Shown here piece after piece: positions 17,151-25,467 of a stretch of DNA of 64,000 bases (positions within the stretch are counted from its first letter, which is position 1; each line of letters starts with the position of its first letter). Location of the stretch: assembly GCF_006829085.1 (NCBI RefSeq), contig NZ_BJTC01000010.1, positions 186,001-250,000 on the forward strand, given 5' to 3'. Made by a program: the position numbers and the translations under genes. The notes under the pieces were generated by a model, which saw only the letters and a program-made list of their open reading frames with translations, was not told the DNA's origin and ran no database searches. Source of the DNA: Chryseobacterium sp. ON_d1. Its GTDB lineage: Bacteria > Bacteroidota > Bacteroidia > Flavobacteriales > Weeksellaceae.

Positions 17151-17187
17151 TTTACATTAGTCAATATAATGTAAAATATGTTACATT
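17151..17187. promoter_or_regulatory. Inverted TTACATT repeat array upstream of the ABC permease
   Basis: Three alternating half-sites: TTTACATTA (17151-17159), TAATGTAAA (17167-17175) and TTACATT (17181-17187). The first pair is a 9-bp perfect inverted repeat with a 7-bp spacer; the second pair is AATGTAA-N6-TTACATT. It begins 11 bp before the permease ATG. No T-tract follows on the recN side, so an operator is more likely than a terminator. Confidence 0.5.
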
Positions 17188-17214
17188 TTTTTAAGAAAAA
17201 GTGTAATTTTATAA

Positions 17215-18864
17215 TTATCCGATAAGTTCTTTTGCCTGGGCTAAAGCAGCTTCTGTAATTTTACTTCCGGAAAGCAGCTGGGCAATTTCATTCAGCTTTT
17301 CTTCGCTGTTCAAAGGAATAATAGTAGATTGAGTTCTGCCGGAAATATCCTGTTTCACCACCTTATAATTATCATTTCCTTTAGCAGCCACCTGTGCAAG
17401 GTGTGAAATAACGATCAGTTGCATATCTTCAGACATTTCACGCATAAGGTTTCCGATCTCTTCCGCTACTTTCCCGGAAACTCCGGTATCGATTTCGTCA
17501 AGAATCAAAGTGGGCAGCTCATCGCTTTCTGCAATGATTTTTTTTACCGCAAGCATTACTCTTGATCTTTCTCCTCCGGAAATAGCAGTCTGAATCGGTT
17601 TTAAAGGGAAGCCGGAATTGGCCTGAAACAGCAGCTGGATATTTTCTTTTCCAAACTGGTTGAACTCATCAGCATCCTGTAATTCTATATCCACTTTTGC
17701 TTTTTCCAACCCTAATTTCTTGAGAAGGCTTTCTGCTTTTTTGATAAAAACAGGAACATTTTTGTGCCTGTTCTTTGAAAGTTTTGCTGCAAGACCCTGA
17801 AGTGTTTTTTCTTTTTGGGAAATGTTTTCCTCTGTTTCTTCAATCTGTGACTCCAGCTCAGAAGCTCCTTTCTGATCTCCTGCCAGTTGATTCCTGATCT
17901 CGATCAGCTCATTCAGATCTGAAACGTTGTGCTTTAAGAATAAAGCATTTATTTTATTATTAAGATCCGTAAGATATATTAGATTCTCAGGATTAATTTC
18001 AACCTTTTCTGCCTGATGTTCCAATTCGGAAATAATGTCTTTAAGCTCTACAAAAGAGGTTTCAAGCCTTTCATCAAGCTCTGCAAAACCGGCAGAAACT
18101 CCGGAAATTCTGGAAAGCTTATTGGTAGCCTCATTAAAGAAGGACAGGATTCCTATTTCTTCCTGATGAAACCTAGATAAGATCTGGCTTATATTTTCGG
18201 AGATCATCCCGGCATTTTCCTGAACAGAAAGCTGATTCTGAATATCTTCATAATCAACATCATCAAGTTTCAGTTCTTCCAGTTCGTTAAGTAAGAATTC
18301 TTTATAATCGCTTTCTTTATTAGTTTCTGAAAGTTGGGTTTTCAGCTTTTTCAGCTGCAGTTTAAGGTTTTGAAAGTCAGAAAATTCCTGCTGATATTCT
18401 TCGATAATCTTTTTATTATCAGACAGCCCGTCAATAATTTTAAACTGATATTCTGATGTAAAGAGATTGGATGTTTCAAACTGGGAATGGATATCTATCA
18501 GCTGTGAGGAAAGTTCTCTGAGAATATCCAGCGTCACCGGCACATCATTAATAAATGCACGGGATTTCCCTGAAGGAAGGATCTCTCTTCGGATAATGGT
18601 CTGATGCTCATAGTCCAGGTCATTTTCAATAAAGAATTTCTTAAACTGATTGTTGAGAGAAAATTCGGTTTCCACTACGCTTTTTTCATCAGCTTTAGCG
18701 ATAGATTTTACATCTGCTCTTTCTCCTAAAATAAGTCTCAGAGCACCTAGAATAATAGATTTACCCGCCCCGGTTTCTCCGGTAATAACCTGTAAACCAT
18801 TTTTCAGTGATACTTCAAGGGTATCAATCAGGGCAAAATTTTTAATGTAAATTCTCGAAAGCAT
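17215..18864 (-). CDS. recN: DNA repair protein RecN
   Basis: SMC-like ATPase acting in double-strand break repair by recombination; cytoplasmic. 549 aa, normal length. Walker A GETGAGKS at 29-36, a long coiled-coil centre at about 150-390 (charged heptads such as LESQIEETEENISQKEKTLQ), the signature ISGGERSRVMLAVK near 435-448 and Walker B PTLILDEIDTGVSGKVAEEIG near 460-480. It is downstream of porD in the conserved bamD-rpoZ-coaBC-porD-recN gene order of Bacteroidetes, after a 146-bp gap. Confidence 0.96.
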   Translation of the reverse strand: MLSRIYIKNFALIDTLEVSLKNGLQVITGETGAGKSIILGALRLILGERADVKSIAKADEKSVVETEFSLNNQFKKFFIENDLDYEHQTIIRREILPSGKSRAFINDVPVTLDILRELSSQLIDIHSQFETSNLFTSEYQFKIIDGLSDNKKIIEEYQQEFSDFQNLKLQLKKLKTQLSETNKESDYKEFLLNELEELKLDDVDYEDIQNQLSVQENAGMISENISQILSRFHQEEIGILSFFNEATNKLSRISGVSAGFAELDERLETSFVELKDIISELEHQAEKVEINPENLIYLTDLNNKINALFLKHNVSDLNELIEIRNQLAGDQKGASELESQIEETEENISQKEKTLQGLAAKLSKNRHKNVPVFIKKAESLLKKLGLEKAKVDIELQDADEFNQFGKENIQLLFQANSGFPLKPIQTAISGGERSRVMLAVKKIIAESDELPTLILDEIDTGVSGKVAEEIGNLMREMSEDMQLIVISHLAQVAAKGNDNYKVVKQDISGRTQSTIIPLNSEEKLNEIAQLLSGSKITEAALAQAKELIG

Positions 18865-19010
18865 TGGTAATCCGGGTTATGGTCCAGTTTGAATTTGAAT
18901 TGTAAAAATAAGTTTTTTTTTAATGAATTGAGAAAATGTTTTTAGGCTTTCTCTTCAATTTTATAATTGTTTTTTGTTTTACAATCCAAGTGATTTTATT
19001 GATCACAGCT

Positions 19011-19916
19011 TTACACCTTCCATTTATTCCACTTATTGTCAATATTTTTCGGGGAGAGAATAATCATCGTCTGTTTAAGATCATTCAGAATCAGGCCTCC
19101 GTTATTTCCGGAATTGAAAATATTAAAGATTTCATCACTTTTGGTGTCCATAAACAGGTTAAAGAAAAAAGCCTGCTGGAAGCTGTTTTCGTACATTTTG
19201 AGCTGCATCAGCGCATCAAAAATCACTTTTTTCCCAGCCGTCTGATCCTGATTAAAAAGATTATCCAGGCCTGCTCTGTGATAGGTATAGATTGTAGACC
19301 TTAACTGACTCCAGTTAGGGTTCATAATTTCGTTAATCAAAATAGAACGGCTTCTTGGCTCATTAATGGTATTCCAGCCTTCATAGTTTCTGTTTTGAGA
19401 ATTCTGGGCAATCTGCTGTGCCTTTGCATACCATTGAGATCCTCCCATAGACTGGAAACTATCTGCATCGACTCCTAAAATAAGATAGATATAGAAACTG
19501 ATCACATCAGTAAGATTTTTTCCTGAGAACTGTCTTTCATTAAATATAAGACTCTCATTTTCAATATACTCAAAAGCAAAACGCTGGTCCTGAAGATTCA
19601 GTAAAGGAGATTCATAAGAAGTATTAAAAACCGGGCGAACAGCCTGAATAACAATAGATCCTTTGAACTTATTGACATCTCTTTCTGCAATTACAATGGA
19701 AAAACCACATTTTATTTTTTCAAAATTCTGAAGTTTTTTACCCGTCCAGCTGGTATTATTGATAAAATCCCTGAGGCTTTTTTCCAGCGCTTTATAGGCC
19801 TGCTGATTACTTCCTCCCAACTGTTGGGAGTTTACCTGCACTGTTGCCAGCAACTCCTGGGAAAAACTTTGGGTATATATAAAAAGCAGAAAAAATAAAC
19901 TTATAATTCTTTTCAT
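19011..19916 (-). CDS. porD: PorD / DUF4835 type IX secretion-associated protein
   Basis: 301 aa with a signal peptide ending at about residue 19 (FIYTQSFSQ). Contains the family features: ELLATVQVNSQQLGGSN at the mature N-terminus, LRDFINNTSWTG, IERDVNKFKGS-type segments, and the C-terminal DLKQTMIILSPKN. DUF4835 proteins are reported as a T9SS component (PorD) and are nearly always encoded between coaBC and recN, as here. Its presence fits with T9SS cargo genes at 1.5-6.6 kb. Periplasmic or inner face of the outer membrane is expected; the biochemical role is not known. Confidence 0.88.
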   Translation of the reverse strand: MKRIISLFFLLFIYTQSFSQELLATVQVNSQQLGGSNQQAYKALEKSLRDFINNTSWTGKKLQNFEKIKCGFSIVIAERDVNKFKGSIVIQAVRPVFNTSYESPLLNLQDQRFAFEYIENESLIFNERQFSGKNLTDVISFYIYLILGVDADSFQSMGGSQWYAKAQQIAQNSQNRNYEGWNTINEPRSRSILINEIMNPNWSQLRSTIYTYHRAGLDNLFNQDQTAGKKVIFDALMQLKMYENSFQQAFFFNLFMDTKSDEIFNIFNSGNNGGLILNDLKQTMIILSPKNIDNKWNKWKV

Positions 19917-19952
19917 TGTCTACTAAAAATTGAGAACGGAAATTTATTAAAA

Positions 19953-21158
19953 TTATTTTAAAAGTTGATTCTCAACAAAATTGAGAATATCTTTCGCTAC
20001 ATCATCCTTTGATTTCAGATCGAATTCCTTTTTCTCCGATTTGGTGAATATTTTGATTTTATTGGTATTATTTTTAAAACCGGCGCCTTCATCACGTAAA
20101 GAATTGAGAACTATCATATCCAGATTTTTCTTTTCCAGTTTTCCTTTTGCATTTTCTTCTTCATTTTGGGTTTCCAGAGCAAATCCTACCAAAAACTGGT
20201 GGGTCTTTCTTTCTCCCATTGTTTTAAGAATATCAGGATTTTTAACCAATTCAATGGTCAGGTTTTCATCATTCTTTTTGATTTTTTCTTTAGCGACATC
20301 TTTGGGAGCATAGTCTGCTACAGCTGCACTGGCAATACCAATATCTATTCTGTCATAGAATTCAAATACTTTGGCCAGCATCTCTTTGGCTGAAGTCACC
20401 TGATAAAGCTGAACATTTGGATCATTAATTGTCTGAAATGTTGGTCCTGAGATCAGAATTACTTTTGCGCCTCTTTTTGAAGCTTCTTCTGCCAGAGAAA
20501 ATCCCATTTTGCCTGATGAATGGTTTCCGATGAACCTTACCGGATCTATGGCTTCATAAGTGGGGCCTGCTGTAATTAAAACAGTTTTACCCTCAAGGCT
20601 TTTCAGGTGAGTATCCGAGCTGAAATATTTTTCAACCGTATTAAAGATGGTTGCCGGCTCTGCCATTCTTCCCTGCCCTATAAGTCCGCTTGCCAGCTCA
20701 CCGTTTTCTGCAGGAATAATAAAATGTCCAAAACTCTCTGCCAGTTCCAGATTCTTTTTGGTAGAAGGATGTGCATACATATCAAGATCCATTGCCGGAG
20801 CTATGAATACCGGACATTTCGCAGACATATAGGTTGCAATAACCAGATTATCACACATTCCATGGGTCATTTTCGATAAAGTGCCCGCTGTGCAGGGAGC
20901 AACAATCATCACATCTGCCCATAACGCCATTTCCACATGACTGTTCCATGTTCCGTTATCACTATAAAAATCTGAATACACGGGTTTTTTAGATAAAGTA
21001 GACAGGCTCAGTTTGGTTACAAAATGTTCAGCATCAGGAGTCATAATAACCTGTACTTCTGCTCCTTTTTTCACAAAGTCCCTGATGAGAAAATGAATTT
21101 TGTAGGCAGCAATTCCCCCAGAAACAGCGATAAGTATCTTTTTACCGGAAACACTCAT
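19953..21158 (-). CDS. coaBC: Bifunctional phosphopantothenoylcysteine decarboxylase / phosphopantothenate-cysteine ligase
   Basis: Two consecutive steps of coenzyme A synthesis in one 401-aa cytoplasmic flavoprotein. N-terminal CoaC half: KILIAVSGGIAAYK (FMN binding), the catalytic His in SHVEMALWAD, APCTAGTLSKMTHGMCDNL and PAMDLDMYAHP. C-terminal CoaB half starts near 185 with VLITAGPTYEAIDPVRFIGN followed by HSSGKMGFSLAEEASKRGA, and contains KIKK and FALETQNEE. Start is the ATG at 21156-21158. The gene is flanked by rpoZ upstream and porD 36 bp downstream. Confidence 0.97.
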   Translation of the reverse strand: MSVSGKKILIAVSGGIAAYKIHFLIRDFVKKGAEVQVIMTPDAEHFVTKLSLSTLSKKPVYSDFYSDNGTWNSHVEMALWADVMIVAPCTAGTLSKMTHGMCDNLVIATYMSAKCPVFIAPAMDLDMYAHPSTKKNLELAESFGHFIIPAENGELASGLIGQGRMAEPATIFNTVEKYFSSDTHLKSLEGKTVLITAGPTYEAIDPVRFIGNHSSGKMGFSLAEEASKRGAKVILISGPTFQTINDPNVQLYQVTSAKEMLAKVFEFYDRIDIGIASAAVADYAPKDVAKEKIKKNDENLTIELVKNPDILKTMGERKTHQFLVGFALETQNEEENAKGKLEKKNLDMIVLNSLRDEGAGFKNNTNKIKIFTKSEKKEFDLKSKDDVAKDILNFVENQLLK

Positions 21159-21224
21159 TTAGTTCTAATTTTTGAAATACTAAAGTACTTATTTTTTCCC
21201 ACACAATCAGGCTTTAAAACAACA

Positions 21225-21259
21225 AAGGTCATAAAAGAACAGAATTCCTTTATGACCTT
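21225..21259 (-). terminator. Hairpin after rpoZ
   Basis: 11-bp stem AAGGTCATAAA / TTTATGACCTT with a 13-base loop, 21 bp after the rpoZ stop, followed on the minus strand by TTTGTTGTTTT. It may lower read-through into coaBC. Confidence 0.55.
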
Positions 21260-21280
21260 GATTTATTAAAACACAGATGA

Positions 21281-21604
21281 TTATTTTCTCTCTTCTGTTT
21301 TTCTGAAATAAATATCTTCGTTTAACCATTCTTCAATAGCAATTGAAGTTGGCTTTGGAAGCTTTTCGTAATGTTTAGAGATCTCAATCTGTTCTCTGTT
21401 TTCGAAAACCTCTTCTAATGTAGAATTGTGAACGGCAAATTCATCCAATTTGTTGTGAAGCTCCGTACGGATCTCCGCATTGATCTGCTCTGCTCTCTTT
21501 CCCATGATAACAATAGCTTCATAGATTGAACCTACTTTATCTTCAATCTTATCTTTATCGTAAGTAATTGTATTTACTTCTGCTTTTGTATCTTTTACAC
21601 TCAT
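21281..21604 (-). CDS. rpoZ: DNA-directed RNA polymerase subunit omega (Bacteroidetes type)
   Basis: 107 aa. It has the omega core: SIYEAIVIMGKRAEQINAEI corresponds to the conserved region that contacts beta-prime, followed by acidic helices (TLEEVFENREQIEISKHYEKLPKPTSIAIEEWL). The length and the position between bamD and coaBC are as in other Bacteroidetes. It assists assembly of RNA polymerase. It starts 42 bp after the bamD stop and is probably co-transcribed with bamD. Confidence 0.88.
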   Translation of the reverse strand: MSVKDTKAEVNTITYDKDKIEDKVGSIYEAIVIMGKRAEQINAEIRTELHNKLDEFAVHNSTLEEVFENREQIEISKHYEKLPKPTSIAIEEWLNEDIYFRKTEERK

Positions 21605-21646
21605 TTTGAGAAAATTATTTTTATTTTAAGATGGCAAATTTACGAA

Positions 21647-22642
21647 TTATCTTTGAATTTTGAAAGTCGCTGCAGGAGGAGGGGTCTTAAGTGCTGCACT
21701 GTCCCTCTGTAGCTGCATTGCTTTCTTTTCATTGCTGATCTGATCTTTAATCTGCTGGTCGGTTTTGTCTTTATCAGCAAGTTTTTCAGCCTCTTTCTTC
21801 TGTCTTGCAGTTAAGGCTGCCATTCTTGCTTCTGTTTGTTTTTTAACAATGACAAAGTTCTGTTTTTCCTTTTCCAGTTTTTCTCTAATATCAGCTGCAG
21901 TCTTGGAATATTCCGTATTAGGAAGTTCTTTTTCTACCAGTTTTGTATAGGTAAGCGCACTTTCAATACGCTCATCTTTAAGATTATATACTGATTTCAT
22001 TGCCAGTTCGTAACGTGACTTCATGATATAATCATAGATTTTAGAACGGAGTTTAGTACTTGGAAAATCTTCCAAAACATTTTCCAAAGCTACATTGGCA
22101 GCTTTGTAATCTCCCATTTTGAAGTACTGTCTTCCGTTTTCATAAGCTTTGAATTCAAGCTTGTAAGACAGTTCATCGATTAGCTGGCTGATATTTTTAG
22201 ACCTTTCAGAATTCGGGTAATTGTTCAGGAAGTCCTGAAGTTCATTGATGGCCAATTCTGTACTTGACTGATCCAGGTTATAATCCATAGAACCTTCATA
22301 ATAGCACAATGCAGACATATAGGCTGCCTCTTCTGCTCTTGGATCTTTTGGAAAACTTACTGCGAAATTTTTAAACTGATGACCTGCCAGCTTATAACTT
22401 TTGTCATAATAGTTGGCATAAGCTGTGTTGAAACCTACGTTCGGGAAATCATCTGTTCCTGCCACAAGATTGGCAAGTCTGTCGTAAAGAGCCAATGCAT
22501 TTTTCCACTTTTTCTTAGCAAAGTTTTCATTAGCGGCCTTCAAGATAAAATCTTTATCAGCACTCCTCATTGCTCTTTCCTGCTGGCTTACACAAGATGT
22601 AACTACCGCTACAGCAAAAAGACCTAAAATATATTTTTTCAT
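21647..22642 (-). CDS. bamD: Outer membrane protein assembly factor BamD
   Basis: 331-aa lipoprotein of the BAM complex, on the periplasmic face of the outer membrane. Signal with lipobox VVTSC (Cys at about 17). Tetratricopeptide-like helices follow: ENFAKKKWKNALALYDRLANL, NTAYANYYDKSYKLAGHQFKNFAVSFPKDPRAEEAAYMSALCYYEGS and the later GDYKAANVALENVLEDFPST. The last 60 residues are a charged coiled tail (AALTARQKKEAEKLADKDK), which makes it longer than proteobacterial BamD. First gene of the block rpoZ-coaBC-porD-recN. Confidence 0.93.
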   Translation of the reverse strand: MKKYILGLFAVAVVTSCVSQQERAMRSADKDFILKAANENFAKKKWKNALALYDRLANLVAGTDDFPNVGFNTAYANYYDKSYKLAGHQFKNFAVSFPKDPRAEEAAYMSALCYYEGSMDYNLDQSSTELAINELQDFLNNYPNSERSKNISQLIDELSYKLEFKAYENGRQYFKMGDYKAANVALENVLEDFPSTKLRSKIYDYIMKSRYELAMKSVYNLKDERIESALTYTKLVEKELPNTEYSKTAADIREKLEKEKQNFVIVKKQTEARMAALTARQKKEAEKLADKDKTDQQIKDQISNEKKAMQLQRDSAALKTPPPAATFKIQR

Positions 22643-22690
22643 ATAAAAAATTCAACAGTTTTCGGATTATACAGCCGATTTACTAATTTG

Positions 22691-22698
22691 CAAAAATA
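22691..22698 (-). promoter_or_regulatory. Candidate -7 element for bamD
   Basis: Minus-strand TATTTTTG, 48 bp before the ATG. The -33 TTG at normal spacing is not seen. Confidence 0.4.
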
Positions 22699-22745
22699 TA
22701 ACTTTTTTGTCAATAGATTTTTTTTTATGAATATTTAACGTAATT

Positions 22746-23375
22746 TTAGTCTGCAGCGTATCCCAAAATTGCAAAAACACTTAATAAAAGATTCATTCTC
22801 ACCTTTTTCTCTGCTTCTTTTGTATAGGTTTCCTCATTCTTACTTGGGACATACAGCTCATAAAAGTTTTTATTTCTGATGACAAATAAAGTGGATCCGA
22901 TAATCATAGTAAGGATATCTTCAGGTTTGGGAGTAAAAGTAAAAACTCCGGAAGCAACTCCTTTTTTAATGACTTCGTCCAGTTTTTTTACAAATAACTG
23001 ATAGAAATCAAGCAATTCATCCTTCAGATTTTCTGTGTGGCGAAGTTCCTGTGTCACAAAACCATGGAAATAGTTATACTTGAAAAGTTGAGAAACGATA
23101 TATTTAATCATTTCCCGAAGCTGCATTTCCGGTTTCCCATCTTTGATGGTATCCGCAAATTCTGAAAAATTCTCTCTGGTCTTCAGCACCCTGTACTGGT
23201 AGAGATATGACATCATCTTCTCTTTAGAACCGAAGTAATAAGAAATCATAGCAACATTGATATTTGCTTTGGAGCAGATATCCCTCACAGAAGTTCCTTC
23301 GTATCCTTTTTTTGCAATCAGTTCTTCTGCAATATCAAGTATGTGAATCTGTTTTTCTGTAAATTTTTTTTTCAT
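22746..23375 (-). CDS. TetR/AcrR-family transcriptional regulator
   Basis: 209 aa. N-terminal HTH at about 8-55: KQIHILDIAEELIAKKGYEG then TSVRDICSKANINVAMISYYFGSKEKMMSYL, the classic TetR signature. The C-terminal ~150 residues are the ligand/dimer domain without recognisable specificity (a TetR_C-like segment EDILTMIIGSTLFVIRN). The frame extends to a GTG at 23384, but the ATG at 23375 is preferred. It is divergent from a tatD-like gene, and the spacer contains a perfect palindrome of TetR-operator type, suggesting autoregulation. Ligand and other targets are unknown. Confidence 0.9.
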   Translation of the reverse strand: MKKKFTEKQIHILDIAEELIAKKGYEGTSVRDICSKANINVAMISYYFGSKEKMMSYLYQYRVLKTRENFSEFADTIKDGKPEMQLREMIKYIVSQLFKYNYFHGFVTQELRHTENLKDELLDFYQLFVKKLDEVIKKGVASGVFTFTPKPEDILTMIIGSTLFVIRNKNFYELYVPSKNEETYTKEAEKKVRMNLLLSVFAILGYAAD

Positions 23376-23418
23376 GAGGTGCACTTTGAGTAAAGTTAAG
23401 AAATTTTTAACACATTTA

Positions 23419-23432
23419 TAAACGATCGTTTA
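23419..23432. promoter_or_regulatory. TetR-type operator palindrome
   Basis: TAAACGATCGTTTA, a perfect 14-bp palindrome 44 bp from the TetR start and 40 bp from the tatD start. AACG...CGTT half-sites are common for this family, so binding by the neighbouring regulator is likely (inference). Confidence 0.6.
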
Positions 23433-23461
23433 ATAATTTTAGATTAAATCTGAAAATTACT

Positions 23462-23469
23462 TACTTTTG
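23462..23469 (+). promoter_or_regulatory. -7 element immediately before the tatD-like start
   Basis: TACTTTTG lies only 3 bp before the ATG at 23473 and overlaps a potential TTG start. If used, the mRNA would be leaderless or nearly so. No -33 TTG is seen. Confidence 0.35.
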
Positions 23470-23472
23470 AAT

Positions 23473-24099
23473 ATGGATTTTTTTGATTTTCACCACCATA
23501 AGAAATATATCAGAAACGGAATTTATAATCTGGAAATTAACCAAATTCCTCCAGATTGTCCTTATTCTATAGGAATTCATCCCCATGATATTGATATTAC
23601 GGATATTGAAAAGCAATTTTCATGGATGAAAGACATGATATTTCAAAATTGTTTTGCCATCGGTGAATGCGGTTTGGATTCTTTGGTTTCTATTGATCAG
23701 AAAATTCAGGAGGAAGTTTTTTTACGGCAGATCAGAATAGCCAATGAAATAAAAAAGCCTATGATTATTCATTGTGTGAGAAAATTTTATGAGGTCATAT
23801 CTTTAAAAAAGAAAGCCGACCAGCCCATGATTATCCATGGTTTTAATAAAAAGCATCAAATTGCTGAAGATCTTCTTGCCAATAATTTTTATCTGAGTTT
23901 TGGAAAAGCTGTTTTGTATAATTTATCTTTGCAGGATATTTTGAAAAAAGCTCCATTAGACAAAATCTTTTTAGAAACTGACAATGAAGATTTTAATATC
24001 GAAGAATTGTACCATAAGGCTTCAGAAATAAAGAAAATTTCTTTGGAACATCTTAATGAACAAATTTTAGAAAACTTACACACAATAAAAAATGGATAA
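23473..24099 (+). CDS. TatD-family metal-dependent hydrolase
   Basis: 208 aa, somewhat shorter than the usual ~255-aa TatD nucleases. The family metal ligands can be followed: FDFHHH at the N-terminus (in place of DTHCHL), SIGIHPHD, AIGECGLD with the bridging Glu, MIIHCVR, IHGF and ETDNED near the C-terminus. It is expected to act as a DNase/exonuclease or general phosphoesterase in the cytoplasm. The frame could begin at a TTG two codons earlier, but the ATG is preferred. It overlaps tcdA by 8 bp and heads an operon with tcdA and rnpA. Confidence 0.88.
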   Translation: MDFFDFHHHKKYIRNGIYNLEINQIPPDCPYSIGIHPHDIDITDIEKQFSWMKDMIFQNCFAIGECGLDSLVSIDQKIQEEVFLRQIRIANEIKKPMIIHCVRKFYEVISLKKKADQPMIIHGFNKKHQIAEDLLANNFYLSFGKAVLYNLSLQDILKKAPLDKIFLETDNEDFNIEELYHKASEIKKISLEHLNEQILENLHTIKNG

Positions 24100-24817
24100 A
24101 TACTGGCTGGAAAGAACTGAACTTTTGATAAAGGAAGATGGATTGGATAAACTGACTAAGGCCAATGTACTAGTAGTTGGCTTAGGCGGCGTAGGTTCTT
24201 TTGCTGCAGAATTTCTGGCAAGAGCCGGTGTTGGTAATATGACTATTGTGGATGGCGATACAGTAGATATTACGAATATCAACAGACAGCTTCCCGCACT
24301 GCACTCCACGGTTGGAAAGCATAAAGTAGAAGTTGTAGCAGAAAGACTGCTTGATATCAACCCGGAACTTCATTTAACGAAAATCAACGAATTCCTGAAT
24401 CCGGAAAGAATGGATGAAGTACTCGATTCAGGAAAATTCAATTATGTACTGGACTGTATTGACAGTGTAACGCCGAAGATCTGTTTAATAAAAGCAGCCA
24501 GAAAAAGAAAGATTAAAATAGTAAGTTCAATGGGAGCCGGAGGGAAAACCGATCCGAGCATGGTAATGGTAAGAGATATCAGTAAAACCCATAACTGCTT
24601 TCTTGCAAAACAGGTAAGAAAAAGGCTGAAAAAAGAAAAAATCAATAAAGGATTCAGGTGTGTATTCTCCAATGAGATTCAGAAGGAGGAAAGTCTTAAA
24701 ATGACCGACGGAAGCAACTTCAAAAAATCGTTCTATGGCACCATCAGCTTTATTCCTGCCATTTTCGGGCTATATGCCGCTGCTGAAGTGATCAATTATT
24801 TAGTGAAAAAAGATTAA
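24092..24817 (+). CDS. tcdA: tRNA threonylcarbamoyladenosine dehydratase
   Basis: ThiF/E1-like ATP-dependent enzyme that cyclises t6A37 to ct6A in ANN-decoding tRNAs. 241 aa. The nucleotide-binding VLVVGLGGVGSFAAEFLARAG is at about 29-49, followed by DITNINRQLPALHSTVGKHK (the ThiF RQ...GK motif), DCIDSVTPK and SSMGAGGKTDP. There is no rhodanese domain and no ThiS-like partner, which fits TcdA rather than MoeB or ThiF. Translationally coupled to the upstream tatD-like gene and to rnpA, overlapping rnpA by one base. Confidence 0.92.
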   Translation: MDKYWLERTELLIKEDGLDKLTKANVLVVGLGGVGSFAAEFLARAGVGNMTIVDGDTVDITNINRQLPALHSTVGKHKVEVVAERLLDINPELHLTKINEFLNPERMDEVLDSGKFNYVLDCIDSVTPKICLIKAARKRKIKIVSSMGAGGKTDPSMVMVRDISKTHNCFLAKQVRKRLKKEKINKGFRCVFSNEIQKEESLKMTDGSNFKKSFYGTISFIPAIFGLYAAAEVINYLVKKD

Positions 24818-25188
24818 TGCAGAATTCCAAATATCCCAGAGCGGAAAAGCTCAAAAAAAATACGGAAATCAGTTTGCTTTTTGAGAAAGGCAAATGGAGA
24901 ACCAGTGGAAATCTGAGAGTCATTATTCTGAAAGACAAGCCTGGCATTTCTGTGGAAACCTCAAGATTTGGAGTTTCTGTTTCGAAAAGATATTTTAAAA
25001 GAGCAGTTCACAGAAACCGTATCAAAAGGCTGCTTAGAGAATGTTACCGTCTTAACAAGGAATTATTTAAGCAGGCTTTCGGAGATAAAACAATAGCCAT
25101 GCTATTCTGGGCTTCCCCACAGATGCCACCGAAATTTCAGGATGTAGAAGCTCAGTTCATCAAACTTTGTGAAGGGCAGAAAAAGTAA
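24817..25188 (+). CDS. rnpA: Ribonuclease P protein component
   Basis: 123-aa basic protein that binds the catalytic RNase P RNA and matures tRNA 5' ends. It carries RFGVSVSKRYFKRAVHRNRI and the diagnostic RNRIKRLLRECYR helix near 69-81, with the N-terminal KNTEISLLFEKGKW segment. The start ATG overlaps the tcdA stop (TAATG). It is not next to rpmH or dnaA here, unlike in many bacteria. Confidence 0.95.
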   Translation: MQNSKYPRAEKLKKNTEISLLFEKGKWRTSGNLRVIILKDKPGISVETSRFGVSVSKRYFKRAVHRNRIKRLLRECYRLNKELFKQAFGDKTIAMLFWASPQMPPKFQDVEAQFIKLCEGQKK

Positions 25189-25467
25189 TCTGCTTTCATC
25201 AGAATAGCCTGACTAACATTGATAAAGTTCTGTGGAAGATTTCATTTCACAGATTATGTGAATCATGCATGTTTTATTTTTCCGCGGATAACACAGAGAA
25301 ACACAGAGGATTGTGCAGGTGCTTTATTTTGATTCCGCAATAAACCAAGAATCGAAAACAGTAAAGTTCGTCCCTTACATCACAGAACCCCCGGGCTTAG
25401 AAATCGGCAGCATTTAATATCATATAGTTTTTGTAATTTAGAGAAAACAATAAATCTGAAAATTAAT
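25189..25467. other. Intergenic spacer with short direct repeats
   Basis: No gene seen. Around 25283-25310 the 10-bp unit ACACAGAGAA is directly repeated as ACACAGAGGA within CGCGGATAACACAGAG-type sequence, resembling a dispersed intergenic repeat remnant. No clear terminator for rnpA. Confidence 0.35.

Noticed and set aside
17140..17214. TTACATT hairpins as the recN terminator
   Set aside because: On the minus strand the hairpin is followed by A residues rather than T, and the half-site array continues; an operator reading fits better.
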